Source: Gemmatimonadaceae bacterium (GTDB taxonomy: Bacteria > Gemmatimonadota > Gemmatimonadetes > Gemmatimonadales > Gemmatimonadaceae). Taken from it: 43,105 nt of DNA. The position numbers were made by a program, and so were the translations under genes. Positions 33,488-41,817 of this stretch are shown here, piece after piece. The notes under the pieces are model-generated. The model made no database searches. It saw only the letters and a list, made by a program, of their open reading frames with translations, and had not been told where the DNA came from. Position 1 is the first letter of the stretch, and every line of letters begins with the position of its first letter. The stretch is from NCBI GenBank assembly GCA_025929535.1, contig JAICLZ010000035.1, positions 1 through 43,105 of the forward strand, read 5' to 3'.

Positions 33488-34615
33488 GTGCCCACATTTC
33501 TTCATCCCGACCTGACGGCGCCCAAGTTCGCCGGTGCCCCCAATGCGCGCTTCGTCCCCGCGCCTGCCGACGGTGTGCTCCCCGAAGGCTTCTTCTCGAC
33601 CACCAACCTGCCCACGTACGTCAAGATCGAGGGCGAGTGGAAGATGCCGCGTGAGCCGCGCATGGATGGATCCCTCATGCTCGCCAGCGACGGCGAGCTG
33701 TGGGTGCGCGAGATGCGGCGGGTGCGCAAGGGCGAGCTCGTGGCGGTCGGGGGCGCCGAGGACGGGAGCGAGGGGATTCTCGTTCACGCGCAGGCATTCC
33801 TGGGCGATGCGGGCGAGGGCGAGTTCAAGTTCATGTCGAGCGAGGTGTCGCGCGAGAAGCCCATCGATTACGCGCTCATGGCGCGGCTGTTGATCGAGGA
33901 GCGCGAGCGCGGCGGCTATCCCGTTTGGGTGACGGGACCCGCGCTCGTACACTCGCGCGCGCGATCGGACATGGCGTGGTTCATCGCGAACGGATTCGTC
34001 GGTGCGCTGCTCGCGGGGAATGCGGTCGCGGTGCACGACATCGAGGCATCGATCTTCAAGACGACGCTCGGCATGGATTCGCAGGGCGGATCCACGCAGG
34101 GCGGCCATGGGCTGCACATGCGCGCCATCAACAGGGTGCGCGCCGCGGGCTCGATCGAAGCGGCCGTTGCGAACGGCGTGATCACGGATGGCATCATGCA
34201 CGCGTGCGTCGTGCACGAGGTGCCCTACGTGCTCACGGGCTCCATTCGCGATGATGGCCCGCTGCCCGGCGTGCTGAACGACATGACGCAGGCGCAGGAT
34301 GCGATGAAGGCGCACACGATCAAGGCGACGATGGCGATCCTGATCGCGACTGCGCTGCACGCGATCGCGACGGGAAACATGCTCCCCGCGTTCGTCACGG
34401 AGCCCGACGGCACGCTCCGCGAGCTGCCCACGATCTGCGTCGATTCGTCGGAGTTCGTGGTGAGCAAGCTCAAGGATCGCGGCACGCACCAGGCGTTCGG
34501 CGTCGTCACCAACGCGCAGGACTTCATGCACATCCTCAAGCTCTACGTCGAGCGCGATCTCGATGCACGCGGCGCGGTCGCGCGGCGCGAATCGGCGACG
34601 GCGAGAGCACGGTGA
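33488..34615 (+). CDS. TIGR00300 / LOR-SDH family protein (ornithine-cyclodeaminase-type)
   Basis: A 375-aa protein matching the LOR/SDH bifunctional-enzyme conserved region family (TIGR00300), found in archaea and in the C-terminal part of cyanobacterial AgrE/ArgZ. Diagnostic strings: NAVAVHDIEASIFKTTLGMD, LHMRAINRVRAAGSIEAAVANGV, VLTGSIRDDGPLPGVLND and ATALHAIATGNMLP. Some members convert ornithine to proline and ammonia with NAD. Others are uncharacterised, so the reaction is inferred. An N-terminal substrate domain covers about residues 40-120 (SLMLASDGELWVREMRR). GTG 33488 was chosen over the longer frame, which runs through priA. The GTGA overlap joins it to the next small gene. Confidence 0.87.
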   Translation: MPTFLHPDLTAPKFAGAPNARFVPAPADGVLPEGFFSTTNLPTYVKIEGEWKMPREPRMDGSLMLASDGELWVREMRRVRKGELVAVGGAEDGSEGILVHAQAFLGDAGEGEFKFMSSEVSREKPIDYALMARLLIEERERGGYPVWVTGPALVHSRARSDMAWFIANGFVGALLAGNAVAVHDIEASIFKTTLGMDSQGGSTQGGHGLHMRAINRVRAAGSIEAAVANGVITDGIMHACVVHEVPYVLTGSIRDDGPLPGVLNDMTQAQDAMKAHTIKATMAILIATALHAIATGNMLPAFVTEPDGTLRELPTICVDSSEFVVSKLKDRGTHQAFGVVTNAQDFMHILKLYVERDLDARGAVARRESATARAR

Positions 34616-35028
34616 GCGCGATGCGGAAGATCGTGGCCGAGGGCCGGGAGCGCTTCCTGAGAGAGATCGCGGATCAGCTCCCGGTCGATCGCATCGAGGA
34701 GCTGCACCTGTTCTCGTCGATTCGCCAGGGCGGCAACGAGAGCGCGATCGCGGTCGTGGCGCTGCGTCCCGAAGTCGAGGCGGAAGGAAGCGACGCGCGG
34801 CGAACGGTTTTCCGCGCGCGGTACCGGCTGGCATTGAAAGGGCAGGAGCGCGGCAAGTGGGAGATGGACATCACCGAGGAAGCGGACGCGCCGACGGTGA
34901 CGGTGGATGAGGTCGTGCGCGGCGTGCTGGAGCGCGCCGGCGATGCGGAGGAGCCGGAGCGCATGAGCGCGGCGGATTTGCGCGCGATCGTGGCCGATGA
35001 GCCGTGGAGCTCGGGCCAGGAAGCGTAG
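34612..35028 (+). CDS. Small hypothetical protein
   Basis: A 138-aa acidic soluble protein of no recognised family (or 135 aa from ATG 34621). It has an N-terminal helical stretch (MRKIVAEGRERFLREIADQLPVD), a beta-rich middle (ESAIAVVALRPEVEAEG ... FRARYRLALKGQERGKWEMDITEE) and a helical C-terminus. The alternating strand pattern suggests a small alpha-beta domain. Its GTG overlaps the upstream stop (GTGA). A hairpin follows at 35048. Confidence 0.65.
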   Translation: MSAMRKIVAEGRERFLREIADQLPVDRIEELHLFSSIRQGGNESAIAVVALRPEVEAEGSDARRTVFRARYRLALKGQERGKWEMDITEEADAPTVTVDEVVRGVLERAGDAEEPERMSAADLRAIVADEPWSSGQEA

Positions 35029-35047
35029 CAGGCCATCGTCGAAGGTG

Positions 35048-35069
35048 GACGCGATGCGAGAATCGCGTC
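35048..35069. terminator. Hairpin between convergent genes
   Basis: GACGCGAT-GCGAGA-ATCGCGTC, a perfect 8-bp stem with a 6-nt loop. It lies in the 56 bp between the stops of the 34612 gene and the minus-strand phosphatase gene. No T-tract. Confidence 0.5.
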
Positions 35070-35084
35070 ACCGCGCGATGAGCC

Positions 35085-36803
35085 TCACGCGTACCGCTCC
35101 ATCACCACCCGATGCACGTCGCGCGCATCCTCGATCACCTCGCCGCTCAGATCGAGATCCGGCGGCGTGATGATGAACGGATAGACCTGGTCTCCCCCCG
35201 CGCTGCCGTGGGCACCCACCTGGTCGTCGAACGACACGATGTCGTAGCCATCATAGGCGCCGAACAGCACGATGTCTCCCGTGTTCGGCTGCAGCACGAG
35301 ATCGCGCACCGAACGCACGACGGGCGCCGAGGTGCCGTAGATGTCGAGTGGATTGCTCCCCTCGAGCACCGTCACCTCCTCGCTTCCGCGCGCGATCACC
35401 GCACGCCCCCGCGGACTCTCGAGCTCGACTCCCGTGTCGCCGCGCGTCGCGACCAGCCCGATCCCCGGATGCGCCAGCAGCGCGCGATACAGATACGCGC
35501 GGCGCGGCACCTCCATGATGTCCTCCCGCGTCAACTGGATCGACGTGTCATCGAAGTAGATGAGCGCGAGGCACGAGCTGTAGGTCACGACGAGCTCGTG
35601 CCGCGCATCCACGCGATACTTCTCGGGGAAGATGATCTCGCGCAAGCCGTAGCGACTGCGCGTCCAGTCCCGCACCGCGCGCAGCGCACGCCGCCAGCTC
35701 TTGTGCCGGTGCCGCGACATCTGCGCGACGCTCTCCACGATCCCCGGGCCGACATCCGCGTATTCGCTGTCCTCGCTCGCACTGGTGAGCACGTCCGCGT
35801 TTCCCGCATCGCCCGGCCGCGGCAGCCTGTCGCCGTCAGGCCCGCGCGACATCAGCCGCGTCACCGTGCTGCCAAGCGACTCCTTGAACATCACGCGATA
35901 GCTGCGAGCCGGCGTCATTCCGTGGTCCGACAGGATCACCAGATCGTAGTGTCGCGGCGCACCGTCCTGGATCATGCGCCAGATCTCGGCGATGCGCGCA
36001 TCGGTGCGCTTCAAGTCGCTGAGCGCACCCGTGCTCGACGGTCCGAAGTGGTGCGCGAGCTCGTCGTACTGCATGTACGTGCTGTAGATGACGGGAACGC
36101 CGAGCCATACGTCGAGCACGATCGCCATCGTCTGCAGCTCGCGCACGATGACGTTGCTCAGGATGCGGACGAACGGAAAAATCCCCTCGGCGTGCGTGGC
36201 GCGCGACACCAGCATCGACGCCGCCCGCTCCCACTCTTCCCGCAGCCACTCCACCACGGACTGGAACGCCATGCGCAGCACGCGTACGGGATGGAGCGCG
36301 ATCAGGAGCAGCATCCGCGTGCCGCCCAGGCGCCGGTACACGGACATCCGCTCGCGCGTCGCGACCGTGAACGCCACGGTGCGCGCGTCTCCGTCGAGCA
36401 GATTCACGTAGCTCGATCCGTTCGCGAGCGCGCCCGGAGCGTGGATGCGGTCGCGAATGTACTGCACGCCATGCGGTGCGTTGCACGTGATCACCTGGCG
36501 CGTTTCCTTGTCGAAGAATCGAAACGCCGGAATGCCGGCATTCTCCCCGTGGAAGATCCCGGCCTGGCAGTACGGTGTGGCCGAGGGAAGTCCGCTGAAC
36601 CAGCGGCGAATGTGAAAGCCGTCCTCCCGGAGCAGCCGCGTGATGGTGGGGCAGTAGCCCAGCGCCATCGCGCGCCGCAGGTCCGCGTACGACAGGGCGT
36701 CGATCTGGAGCGCGACGATGCCGCGCCGACCGTCGCGCGTTCGACTCTCCCGGCGAAATGCGCGATACTTCACGTCATAGTACCACCTGAGCAGTGGCCC
36801 CAT
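35085..36803 (-). CDS. Alkaline-phosphatase-superfamily hydrolase (type I phosphodiesterase-like)
   Basis: A 572-aa metal-dependent hydrolase. Superfamily ligands are visible in order: D35 (VALQIDALSY), nucleophile T76 (GLPSATPYCQAG), D and H in MQYDELAHHFGP, D and H in VILSDHGMTPA, and a late H in VGAHGSAGGDQVYPF. No signal peptide or TM segment is evident, although the N-terminus is basic and aromatic. It could be a nucleotide pyrophosphatase, phosphoglycerol transferase-like or phosphodiesterase enzyme; substrate not assignable. Its ATG overlaps the frame of the divergent ccdA leader, and the two genes share 37 bp of upstream sequence. Confidence 0.82.
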   Translation of the reverse strand: MGPLLRWYYDVKYRAFRRESRTRDGRRGIVALQIDALSYADLRRAMALGYCPTITRLLREDGFHIRRWFSGLPSATPYCQAGIFHGENAGIPAFRFFDKETRQVITCNAPHGVQYIRDRIHAPGALANGSSYVNLLDGDARTVAFTVATRERMSVYRRLGGTRMLLLIALHPVRVLRMAFQSVVEWLREEWERAASMLVSRATHAEGIFPFVRILSNVIVRELQTMAIVLDVWLGVPVIYSTYMQYDELAHHFGPSSTGALSDLKRTDARIAEIWRMIQDGAPRHYDLVILSDHGMTPARSYRVMFKESLGSTVTRLMSRGPDGDRLPRPGDAGNADVLTSASEDSEYADVGPGIVESVAQMSRHRHKSWRRALRAVRDWTRSRYGLREIIFPEKYRVDARHELVVTYSSCLALIYFDDTSIQLTREDIMEVPRRAYLYRALLAHPGIGLVATRGDTGVELESPRGRAVIARGSEEVTVLEGSNPLDIYGTSAPVVRSVRDLVLQPNTGDIVLFGAYDGYDIVSFDDQVGAHGSAGGDQVYPFIITPPDLDLSGEVIEDARDVHRVVMERYA

Positions 36804-36840
36804 GCGGCGGCGCTCCCGCCGATCCAGTTCCGGAGGTAGT

Positions 36841-37569
36841 GTGGAAAGTCCAGCCTCGTTCGGGCTGTTCGTCGCGTTCTCGGCCGGATTGCTCAGCTTT
36901 CTCTCCCCGTGTGTGCTGCCGCTCGTCCCGAGCTACGTCTCGTTCATCACCGGTTTGAGCCTGGAGGAGATGCGAACGGCGCGCCGCACCGCGCTCGTGC
37001 ACGCGCTCCTCTTCGTGCTCGGCTTCTCACTCATATTCATCGCGCTCGGCGCTACCGCAAGTGTACTCGGTCGTGTGCTCTTCGTGGCCCGCGTGTGGAT
37101 CGCACGGATCGGCGGCGCGCTCATCATCGCGTTCGGATTGTACCTGCTCGGCGTCTTCAACGTACGCATCCTCGCCCAGGACCGGCGCATCCATCTCGCG
37201 GACAAGCCGCTCGGTTACCTCGGCACCGTACTCGTTGGGATCGCGTTCGGCGCGGGATGGACGCCGTGCATCGGCCCGATCCTCGGCTCGATCCTCATCT
37301 ATACCTCGAGCACCGCGGATCTGCACCGCGGTCTGCTGCTCCTCACCGCGTACTCGGCGGGACTCGCCATCCCCTTCATCGCGGCGGCGCTCGCGATCGA
37401 CCGCTTCCTCGCGGTTTTCGCGCGCTATCGGGGCGCGATCAAGTGGGTGAACCGCGTGGGTGGAGTGCTGCTGATCGCCGTCGGACTGCTGCTCGTCACC
37501 AGCTACTTCACCGTCCTGGCGGGCTGGCTTCAGGCGCTCACTCCCGAAGCGTTGCGCACGAGAATCTAG
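36841..37569 (+). CDS. ccdA: Cytochrome c biogenesis / thiol-disulfide protein CcdA
   Basis: A 242-aa six-TM membrane protein that passes reducing equivalents from cytosolic thioredoxin to extracytoplasmic thiol proteins. The two redox Cys lie in LSFLSPCVLPLVPSY (C24) and GAGWTPCIGPILGS (C143), the normal positions for CcdA. Start GTG 36841 is preferred over ATG 36802 because GGAGG (36832-36836) is correctly placed and because MESPASFGLF begins right before TM1. No thioredoxin-like or cytochrome gene is adjacent. The stop overlaps the stop of the convergent response regulator by three bases. Confidence 0.94.
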   Translation: MESPASFGLFVAFSAGLLSFLSPCVLPLVPSYVSFITGLSLEEMRTARRTALVHALLFVLGFSLIFIALGATASVLGRVLFVARVWIARIGGALIIAFGLYLLGVFNVRILAQDRRIHLADKPLGYLGTVLVGIAFGAGWTPCIGPILGSILIYTSSTADLHRGLLLLTAYSAGLAIPFIAAALAIDRFLAVFARYRGAIKWVNRVGGVLLIAVGLLLVTSYFTVLAGWLQALTPEALRTRI

Positions 37570-37943
37570 GCCACGGCCCGCTCGCCGAGCCACCCGGCGA
37601 TCTGCGACTTGAGCTCGAGCGGCCGGATGGGCTTGACGAGCACCGTGCGACAGCCGGCGCTGGTACATCGCTCGAGCGTCGCGGGATCATCGTGCCCCGT
37701 GAGCGCGACGACCACGGGACGCAGTGCGCTGCTCGCATTGACGGATGACATGAGCGAGAGTCCATCCTCGCTGCCCAGCGTGAGATCGAGCAACACGACG
37801 TCAGGCGGATCCGCGTGCAGCACGCGGGTGGCCGCAGCGATCGTGCTCGCGTCGCTGACGCGATGTCCCGTCTCCTCGAGAAGCAATCGCAGCGCGCCGA
37901 TGACGAGAGCGCTGTCCTCGACGAGCAGGATGTGCGGGAGCAT
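37566..37943 (-). CDS. Single-domain response regulator
   Basis: A 125-aa CheY-like receiver with complete active site: acidic residues in ILLVEDSAL, phosphoacceptor Asp in VVLLDLTLGSEDG, Thr in VVALTGHDD and Lys in VLVKPIRPLE. No output domain, so it probably acts by protein contact or within a phosphorelay. Its ATG immediately follows the TGA of the upstream histidine kinase, so they form a cognate pair. Confidence 0.93.
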   Translation of the reverse strand: MLPHILLVEDSALVIGALRLLLEETGHRVSDASTIAAATRVLHADPPDVVLLDLTLGSEDGLSLMSSVNASSALRPVVVALTGHDDPATLERCTSAGCRTVLVKPIRPLELKSQIAGWLGERAVA

Positions 37944-38756
37944 TCAGGGTACGCTGCGCACGGGAAGCGTGAAGTAGAAACGGCTGCCGGCTCCGAGCAC
38001 GCTGTCGACCCAAAGGCGGCCGTCGTGCAATTCGGCGAACTTGCGCGCGATCGCGAGCCCGAGCCCCGTGCCGTGATGCTGTCGCGACGCCGACGCGTCG
38101 ACCTGCGCGAACTCGCGAAAGACGAGCTCGTGATGCTCCGGCGCGATCCCGATGCCGCTGTCGCCCACCTCGATCAGCATCGCGTGCCCGCGCTCCGTCT
38201 GCGCAGCGCGCACGCAGCGGATCCACACGCGTCCGCCCGGCAGGGTGAAGTCGATCGCGTTGCCGAGGAGGTTGCCGAGCACGTGCGCGATCTTCTCGCG
38301 ATCGGCGTAGAGTGGCGGAAGCCCGGGCTCGATCGAGACGGAGAGCGTGTGCCCCTTCTTCGCGATGAGCGATTCGTTGAGCGCGCACACCTGATCGACT
38401 ACCGACTCGATGCTGAACTCGCTGCGCGTGAGCGTGAGCTGATTCGCCGCGCCGCGCGCATACGTGAGAATCTCGCCGATCATGTCGAGCAACTGTCGTC
38501 CGCCGCCGATGATTCCGCTGACGCTGTCCTTCTGCCGGGGCGTCAGCTCACCCAGAATGCCATCACGCAGGATCTCGCCATGAGTGATGATGGCCGTGAG
38601 CGGTGTGCGCAGGTCGTGCGAGATGTTGGACAGAAACTGTGTCCGAAGCGCCGCCTCATTGCGGAGCTCGGCGACGAGGCGCGACAGCTCCAGATTCTGC
38701 TCCTGAAGCGAAGCGAGCCGCTCTGCGGAAATGTCGTCGACGTAGGCACGTGTCAT
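37944..38756 (-). CDS. Histidine kinase without sensor domain
   Basis: A 270-aa cytosolic kinase. After an N-terminal coiled coil (about 10-40) comes HisKA FLSNISHDLRTPLTAIITHG (H47), then HATPase boxes LGNLLGNAIDFT, VGDSGIGIAP and HGTGLGLAIARKF. No PAS, GAF or TM domain, so its input must come from a partner protein. It is followed with no gap by a single receiver gene (TGA-ATG). Start ATG 38756 has no Shine-Dalgarno but lies 6 nt after a near-consensus promoter. Confidence 0.93.
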   Translation of the reverse strand: MTRAYVDDISAERLASLQEQNLELSRLVAELRNEAALRTQFLSNISHDLRTPLTAIITHGEILRDGILGELTPRQKDSVSGIIGGGRQLLDMIGEILTYARGAANQLTLTRSEFSIESVVDQVCALNESLIAKKGHTLSVSIEPGLPPLYADREKIAHVLGNLLGNAIDFTLPGGRVWIRCVRAAQTERGHAMLIEVGDSGIGIAPEHHELVFREFAQVDASASRQHHGTGLGLAIARKFAELHDGRLWVDSVLGAGSRFYFTLPVRSVP

Positions 38757-38762
38757 CGCTCA

Positions 38763-38791
38763 ATCATACCGGCGCTCGAGGATTATTCCAA
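38763..38791 (-). promoter_or_regulatory. Promoter of the kinase/receiver operon, leaderless arrangement
   Basis: On the minus strand: TTGGAA (38786-38791), 17-nt spacer, TATGAT (38763-38768), then 6 nt to the ATG at 38756. This is the best-matching sigma-70 promoter in the window and leaves no room for a 5' leader. Confidence 0.72.
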
Positions 38792-38963
38792 TGTTTTCAT
38801 GCTGCAGCGCGGGCAGACACGCATGCCCGGTGACCGGAGTCACGCTCTCGCAAAACGCGCGACCGCTATCATCCATCGTCACAGTCGATATCGTTCGGCG
38901 AGCCCATGCATGGCATGCGGATTGCCTTATTCAGCAGGTCTCACTATTCCGAAGGAGCTTTAC

Positions 38964-39854
38964 ATGTCGATTACTCGGTGGCTCACGCCCGTCGCGCTGA
39001 CGTCCGCGCTGGTGCTGGGCGCTTGCAAGAAGTCGGACAGCTCGCAACTCGCGCAGGATTCCAGCGCGTACGCGCGTGATCTGCAGATGGCCAATCACGA
39101 CTCGGCCGCGCAGCCTCAGCTCAATGACGCGGCACCCGCTCCTGCTGCGGCGGCGGCGCCCGCACCCGCCCCGGCACCCGCGCCCACCCGTTCTTCGTCG
39201 TCCACCGCTTCGCGCCCGCACCAGCAGCCTGCGGCCACCGCGGGCACCACGCCTGCGGCAGCGGAGCCCACGACCACGGCGAGTGGAAATACGGTGGTGC
39301 ATGGCAAGGTGGGAAGTGAAGGAGCCGTCGGCACGATCGCGAGCGGCACGCCGATCGACCTCTCGTCAACCGACCGTGTCTGCACGAACACGAACAAGGT
39401 CGGCGACAAGTTCACCGCCACGGTCAATCAGGCGGTGACGGGAAGCAACGGCGTCACGATCCCGTCCGGTGCGAAGGCCGTGATCGCGATCTCGCAGCTC
39501 AAGCAGAGCAGCAAGACCGGCGACCCGATCCAGATGACCTTCGACGTCACGAATCTGACGTGGGGCGACAGGAGCTTTCCGATCGACGCCACGATCGACC
39601 ACGTCGACGTGGACAAGGTGCGAAACGCGAGCACCAAGTCCGACGCGGCGAAAGTGGGCGGCGGCGCGATCGTTGGAGGCATCATCGGCCAGATCATCGG
39701 GCACAGCACGAAGAGCACGGTGATCGGTGCTGCCACCGGTGCTGCGGCCGGTACGGCCGTGGCCATGGGCACGGCAGGCTACGACGGCTGCGTGCCGGTT
39801 GGCGGCAACATCAAGATCCACCTGAACGCGCCCGCCCAGATCCAGAGCGAGTAG
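38964..39854 (+). CDS. Lipoprotein with glycine-zipper segment
   Basis: A 296-aa predicted lipoprotein. The lipobox LVLGAC places the lipidated Cys at residue 21. An Ala/Pro/Thr-rich linker (about 45-115) leads to a beta domain with KVGDKFTATVNQAVTG, GVTIPSGAKAVIAISQ and VTNLTWGDRSFPID. A glycine zipper follows (GGGAIVGGIIGQIIGH ... GAATGAAAGTAVAMG), common in outer-membrane-associated proteins. No enzymatic motif. Start ATG follows AAGGAG with ideal spacing; the long open frame upstream is a shadow of the divergent kinase. Confidence 0.82.
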   Translation: MSITRWLTPVALTSALVLGACKKSDSSQLAQDSSAYARDLQMANHDSAAQPQLNDAAPAPAAAAAPAPAPAPAPTRSSSSTASRPHQQPAATAGTTPAAAEPTTTASGNTVVHGKVGSEGAVGTIASGTPIDLSSTDRVCTNTNKVGDKFTATVNQAVTGSNGVTIPSGAKAVIAISQLKQSSKTGDPIQMTFDVTNLTWGDRSFPIDATIDHVDVDKVRNASTKSDAAKVGGGAIVGGIIGQIIGHSTKSTVIGAATGAAAGTAVAMGTAGYDGCVPVGGNIKIHLNAPAQIQSE

Positions 39855-39865
39855 CGTACGCGGCG

Positions 39866-39898
39866 CACGCTCGCGCGGCTCCGGCCGCGTCGAGCGTG
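39866..39898. terminator. Long hairpin between convergent genes
   Basis: CACGCTCG-CGCGGC-TCCG-GCCGCG-T-CGAGCGTG: 8-bp and 6-bp stems with a single bulged T and a 4-nt loop. It fills the gap between the lipoprotein stop and the ggt stop and could serve both directions. No T-tract. Confidence 0.6.
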
Positions 39899-39907
39899 TC
39901 GTCCGCG

Positions 39908-41743
39908 CTAGTATCCCGCCGCGCCTCCGCTGGTGCGCGGGTCCACGATGCCCTCCCACCCGGCGTCGGTGCGACCCACCATGATCACGCGGCCCACGTA
40001 ACCGCCCGGCGCGAACGTCGCCGCCTCCACCCTGTGACCCATCGTGCGCAGCGTGTCGACGGTGGCGAAGCTCAGGCCGTTCGGCTCGTAGTGCAACACG
40101 TCCGGCCACGCCTGGTGGTGGATGCGCGGCTCGGCCATGGCATCGACGTACGTCATGTGATGATCGATCACGTTCACGATCACCTGCGCCACGCTGGTGA
40201 TGATGCGCGGCCCGCCGCGCGAGCCGATCACCATGAGCAGCTGTCCCTTCGGATCCAGCACGATCGTGGGTGACATCGCGCTGAGCATCCGCTTGCCCGG
40301 CGCGATCGAGTTCTGCTCGCCCTGCACGAGCCCGTACATGTTCGGCTGCCCCGGATGCACGGTGAAGTCGTCCATCTCGTCGTTCAGAAAAAAGCCCGCG
40401 GCCGGCACGTAGACGCCCGATCCGTACAGATCGTTGAGCGTGGTGGTGGTCGCGACTGAATTTCCCTGTTCATCCACCACGGAGTAATGCGTGGTGTTCA
40501 CGCCCTCGCTCTTCGTGTCGGCGAACGCGCCCGTCTTCGATGCGTGCTGGATGCTGATCGTCGCGGCGCGCGCGTGCGCGTACGACTTGCTCGTGAGCTC
40601 CGTGACGGGCACACGCACGAACGCCGGATCGCCGAGCTTCGTGTTGCGATCGATGAAGGCTCGCCGGAGCGCCTCGGCCATCAGATGGTAGCTCAGCGCG
40701 CTCCCGGCGCGGGTGGGCGGGAACTGTTCGAGGATGTTGAGCGTCTCGAGCACGGTGATGCCGCCCGACGATGACGGGGGCATCGTGAGCAGCGTGTAGC
40801 CACGATAGGTGCCGCTCAACGGCGAATGCCACTGGGGAGCGTACCGCGCGAGATCATCTTTCGAGATGATGCCGCCGCCGCGCTTCATCTCGGCCGCGAT
40901 CGCATCGGCCACGGGACCCGTGTAGAATCCGGCCGCGCCATTGGCGGCGATCGCGCGCAGCGTGCTCGCGAGCGCAGGCTGCCTGAACATCGCGCCGATC
41001 GCGAGTGGATGTCCGTTCGGCATGAACACCGCGGCGCCCGCGAATGGCGCGATGCGCTCCGCGTTGCCTCGAATCGATTCCTCGAGCTTGCGATCCACGG
41101 TAAATCCGCTGTCGGCCAGCCGGATCGCCGGCGCCATCACCTTGTCGAGCGGCATCGTCCCGTAGCGCGCGAGCGCCTCCGTGAGGCCGGCCACCGATCC
41201 GGGCACCCCTGACGCGAGCTGCCCCACCTGACTCTTGTCCGTCGCGTTCCCCTTCGCATCCAGGAACATGTCGCGCGTGGAGGCGAGCGGTGCGACCTCG
41301 CGATAGTCGAGTGCGAACGAGCGGCCGTCGCTCAGGCGAATGACCATGTAGCCGCCGCCGCCGAGATTGCCGGCCTCGGGATAGGTGACCGCGAGCGCGA
41401 ATCCCGTTGCGACCGCTGCATCGACTGCATTGCCGCCCGCGCGGAGTATCTCGAGTCCGGCCTCGCTCGCGAGCGTGCTGTTGCTCGCGACCATCGCATG
41501 TGGTGCGGCGGCGGTGTTGTGGATGCCCGCGAATGGCCACGCGGGCGGAAGCGGAACGCGCGCGGTGTCCGCGATCGCCTGCGCCGCCTTGGCAGCGCTC
41601 ATCGTGACCGGTGTGTTGGGGAGCGTGGCGGGAGCGGGCGCGCCGGTGCTGTGCGTGGCCGGACCACAGGAGATCAACACGGCGGCGGCGGTGACCGCGA
41701 TCACACCGACCGTGCGCTTCCCGATTCCTGACTGACGATGCAC
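39908..41743 (-). CDS. ggt: Gamma-glutamyltransferase, predicted lipoprotein
   Basis: An N-terminal-nucleophile hydrolase/transferase that cleaves gamma-glutamyl bonds (glutathione or gamma-linked peptides), 611 aa. The autoprocessing/catalytic Thr is in NTTHYSVVDEQGN; the subsequent GSGVYVPAAGFFLNDEMDDF and GSRGGPRI loops match the family. The N-terminus MHRQSGIGKRTVGVIAVTA with LISC (C26) makes it a lipoprotein, so it works outside the cytoplasm. GTG 41743 is chosen because AAGGAG lies just upstream; an ATG at 41788 would add 15 residues and spoil the signal peptide. Divergent from murQ, with shared regulatory sequence. Confidence 0.95.
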   Translation of the reverse strand: MHRQSGIGKRTVGVIAVTAAAVLISCGPATHSTGAPAPATLPNTPVTMSAAKAAQAIADTARVPLPPAWPFAGIHNTAAAPHAMVASNSTLASEAGLEILRAGGNAVDAAVATGFALAVTYPEAGNLGGGGYMVIRLSDGRSFALDYREVAPLASTRDMFLDAKGNATDKSQVGQLASGVPGSVAGLTEALARYGTMPLDKVMAPAIRLADSGFTVDRKLEESIRGNAERIAPFAGAAVFMPNGHPLAIGAMFRQPALASTLRAIAANGAAGFYTGPVADAIAAEMKRGGGIISKDDLARYAPQWHSPLSGTYRGYTLLTMPPSSSGGITVLETLNILEQFPPTRAGSALSYHLMAEALRRAFIDRNTKLGDPAFVRVPVTELTSKSYAHARAATISIQHASKTGAFADTKSEGVNTTHYSVVDEQGNSVATTTTLNDLYGSGVYVPAAGFFLNDEMDDFTVHPGQPNMYGLVQGEQNSIAPGKRMLSAMSPTIVLDPKGQLLMVIGSRGGPRIITSVAQVIVNVIDHHMTYVDAMAEPRIHHQAWPDVLHYEPNGLSFATVDTLRTMGHRVEAATFAPGGYVGRVIMVGRTDAGWEGIVDPRTSGGAAGY

Positions 41744-41763
41744 GAACTCTCCTTGAAAATCTC

Positions 41764-41793
41764 TTGCTACCGGCGCGCGACGCGGCATAAGTT
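41764..41793 (+). promoter_or_regulatory. Promoter toward murQ, with an opposed -10 box toward ggt
   Basis: TTGCTA (41764-41769), 18-nt spacer, TAAGTT (41788-41793). The minus-strand TAACTT occupies 41789-41794, so -10 boxes for both directions overlap almost completely. The predicted murQ-side start is near 41800. Confidence 0.5.
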
Positions 41794-41800
41794 AGCCCGC

Positions 41801-41817
41801 GTGACGCGCCGCGTCAC
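41801..41817. promoter_or_regulatory. Palindromic operator-like site between ggt and murQ
   Basis: GTGACGCG-C-CGCGTCAC, perfect 8-bp arms with a single central base, placed directly at the predicted transcription start of the murQ promoter and upstream of the ggt-side -10 box. A dimeric regulator bound here could control both genes; it is not followed by a T-tract and is unlikely to be a terminator. Confidence 0.5.

Noticed and set aside
36802-36840. ATG 36802 as the ccdA start
   Set aside because: It gives an Arg/Ser-rich extension and overlaps the divergent start; GTG 36841 has a well-placed GGAGG.
39208-39300. Proline/alanine tract as a repeat array in the lipoprotein gene
   Set aside because: It is a low-complexity protein linker with irregular codon spacing, not a DNA repeat.
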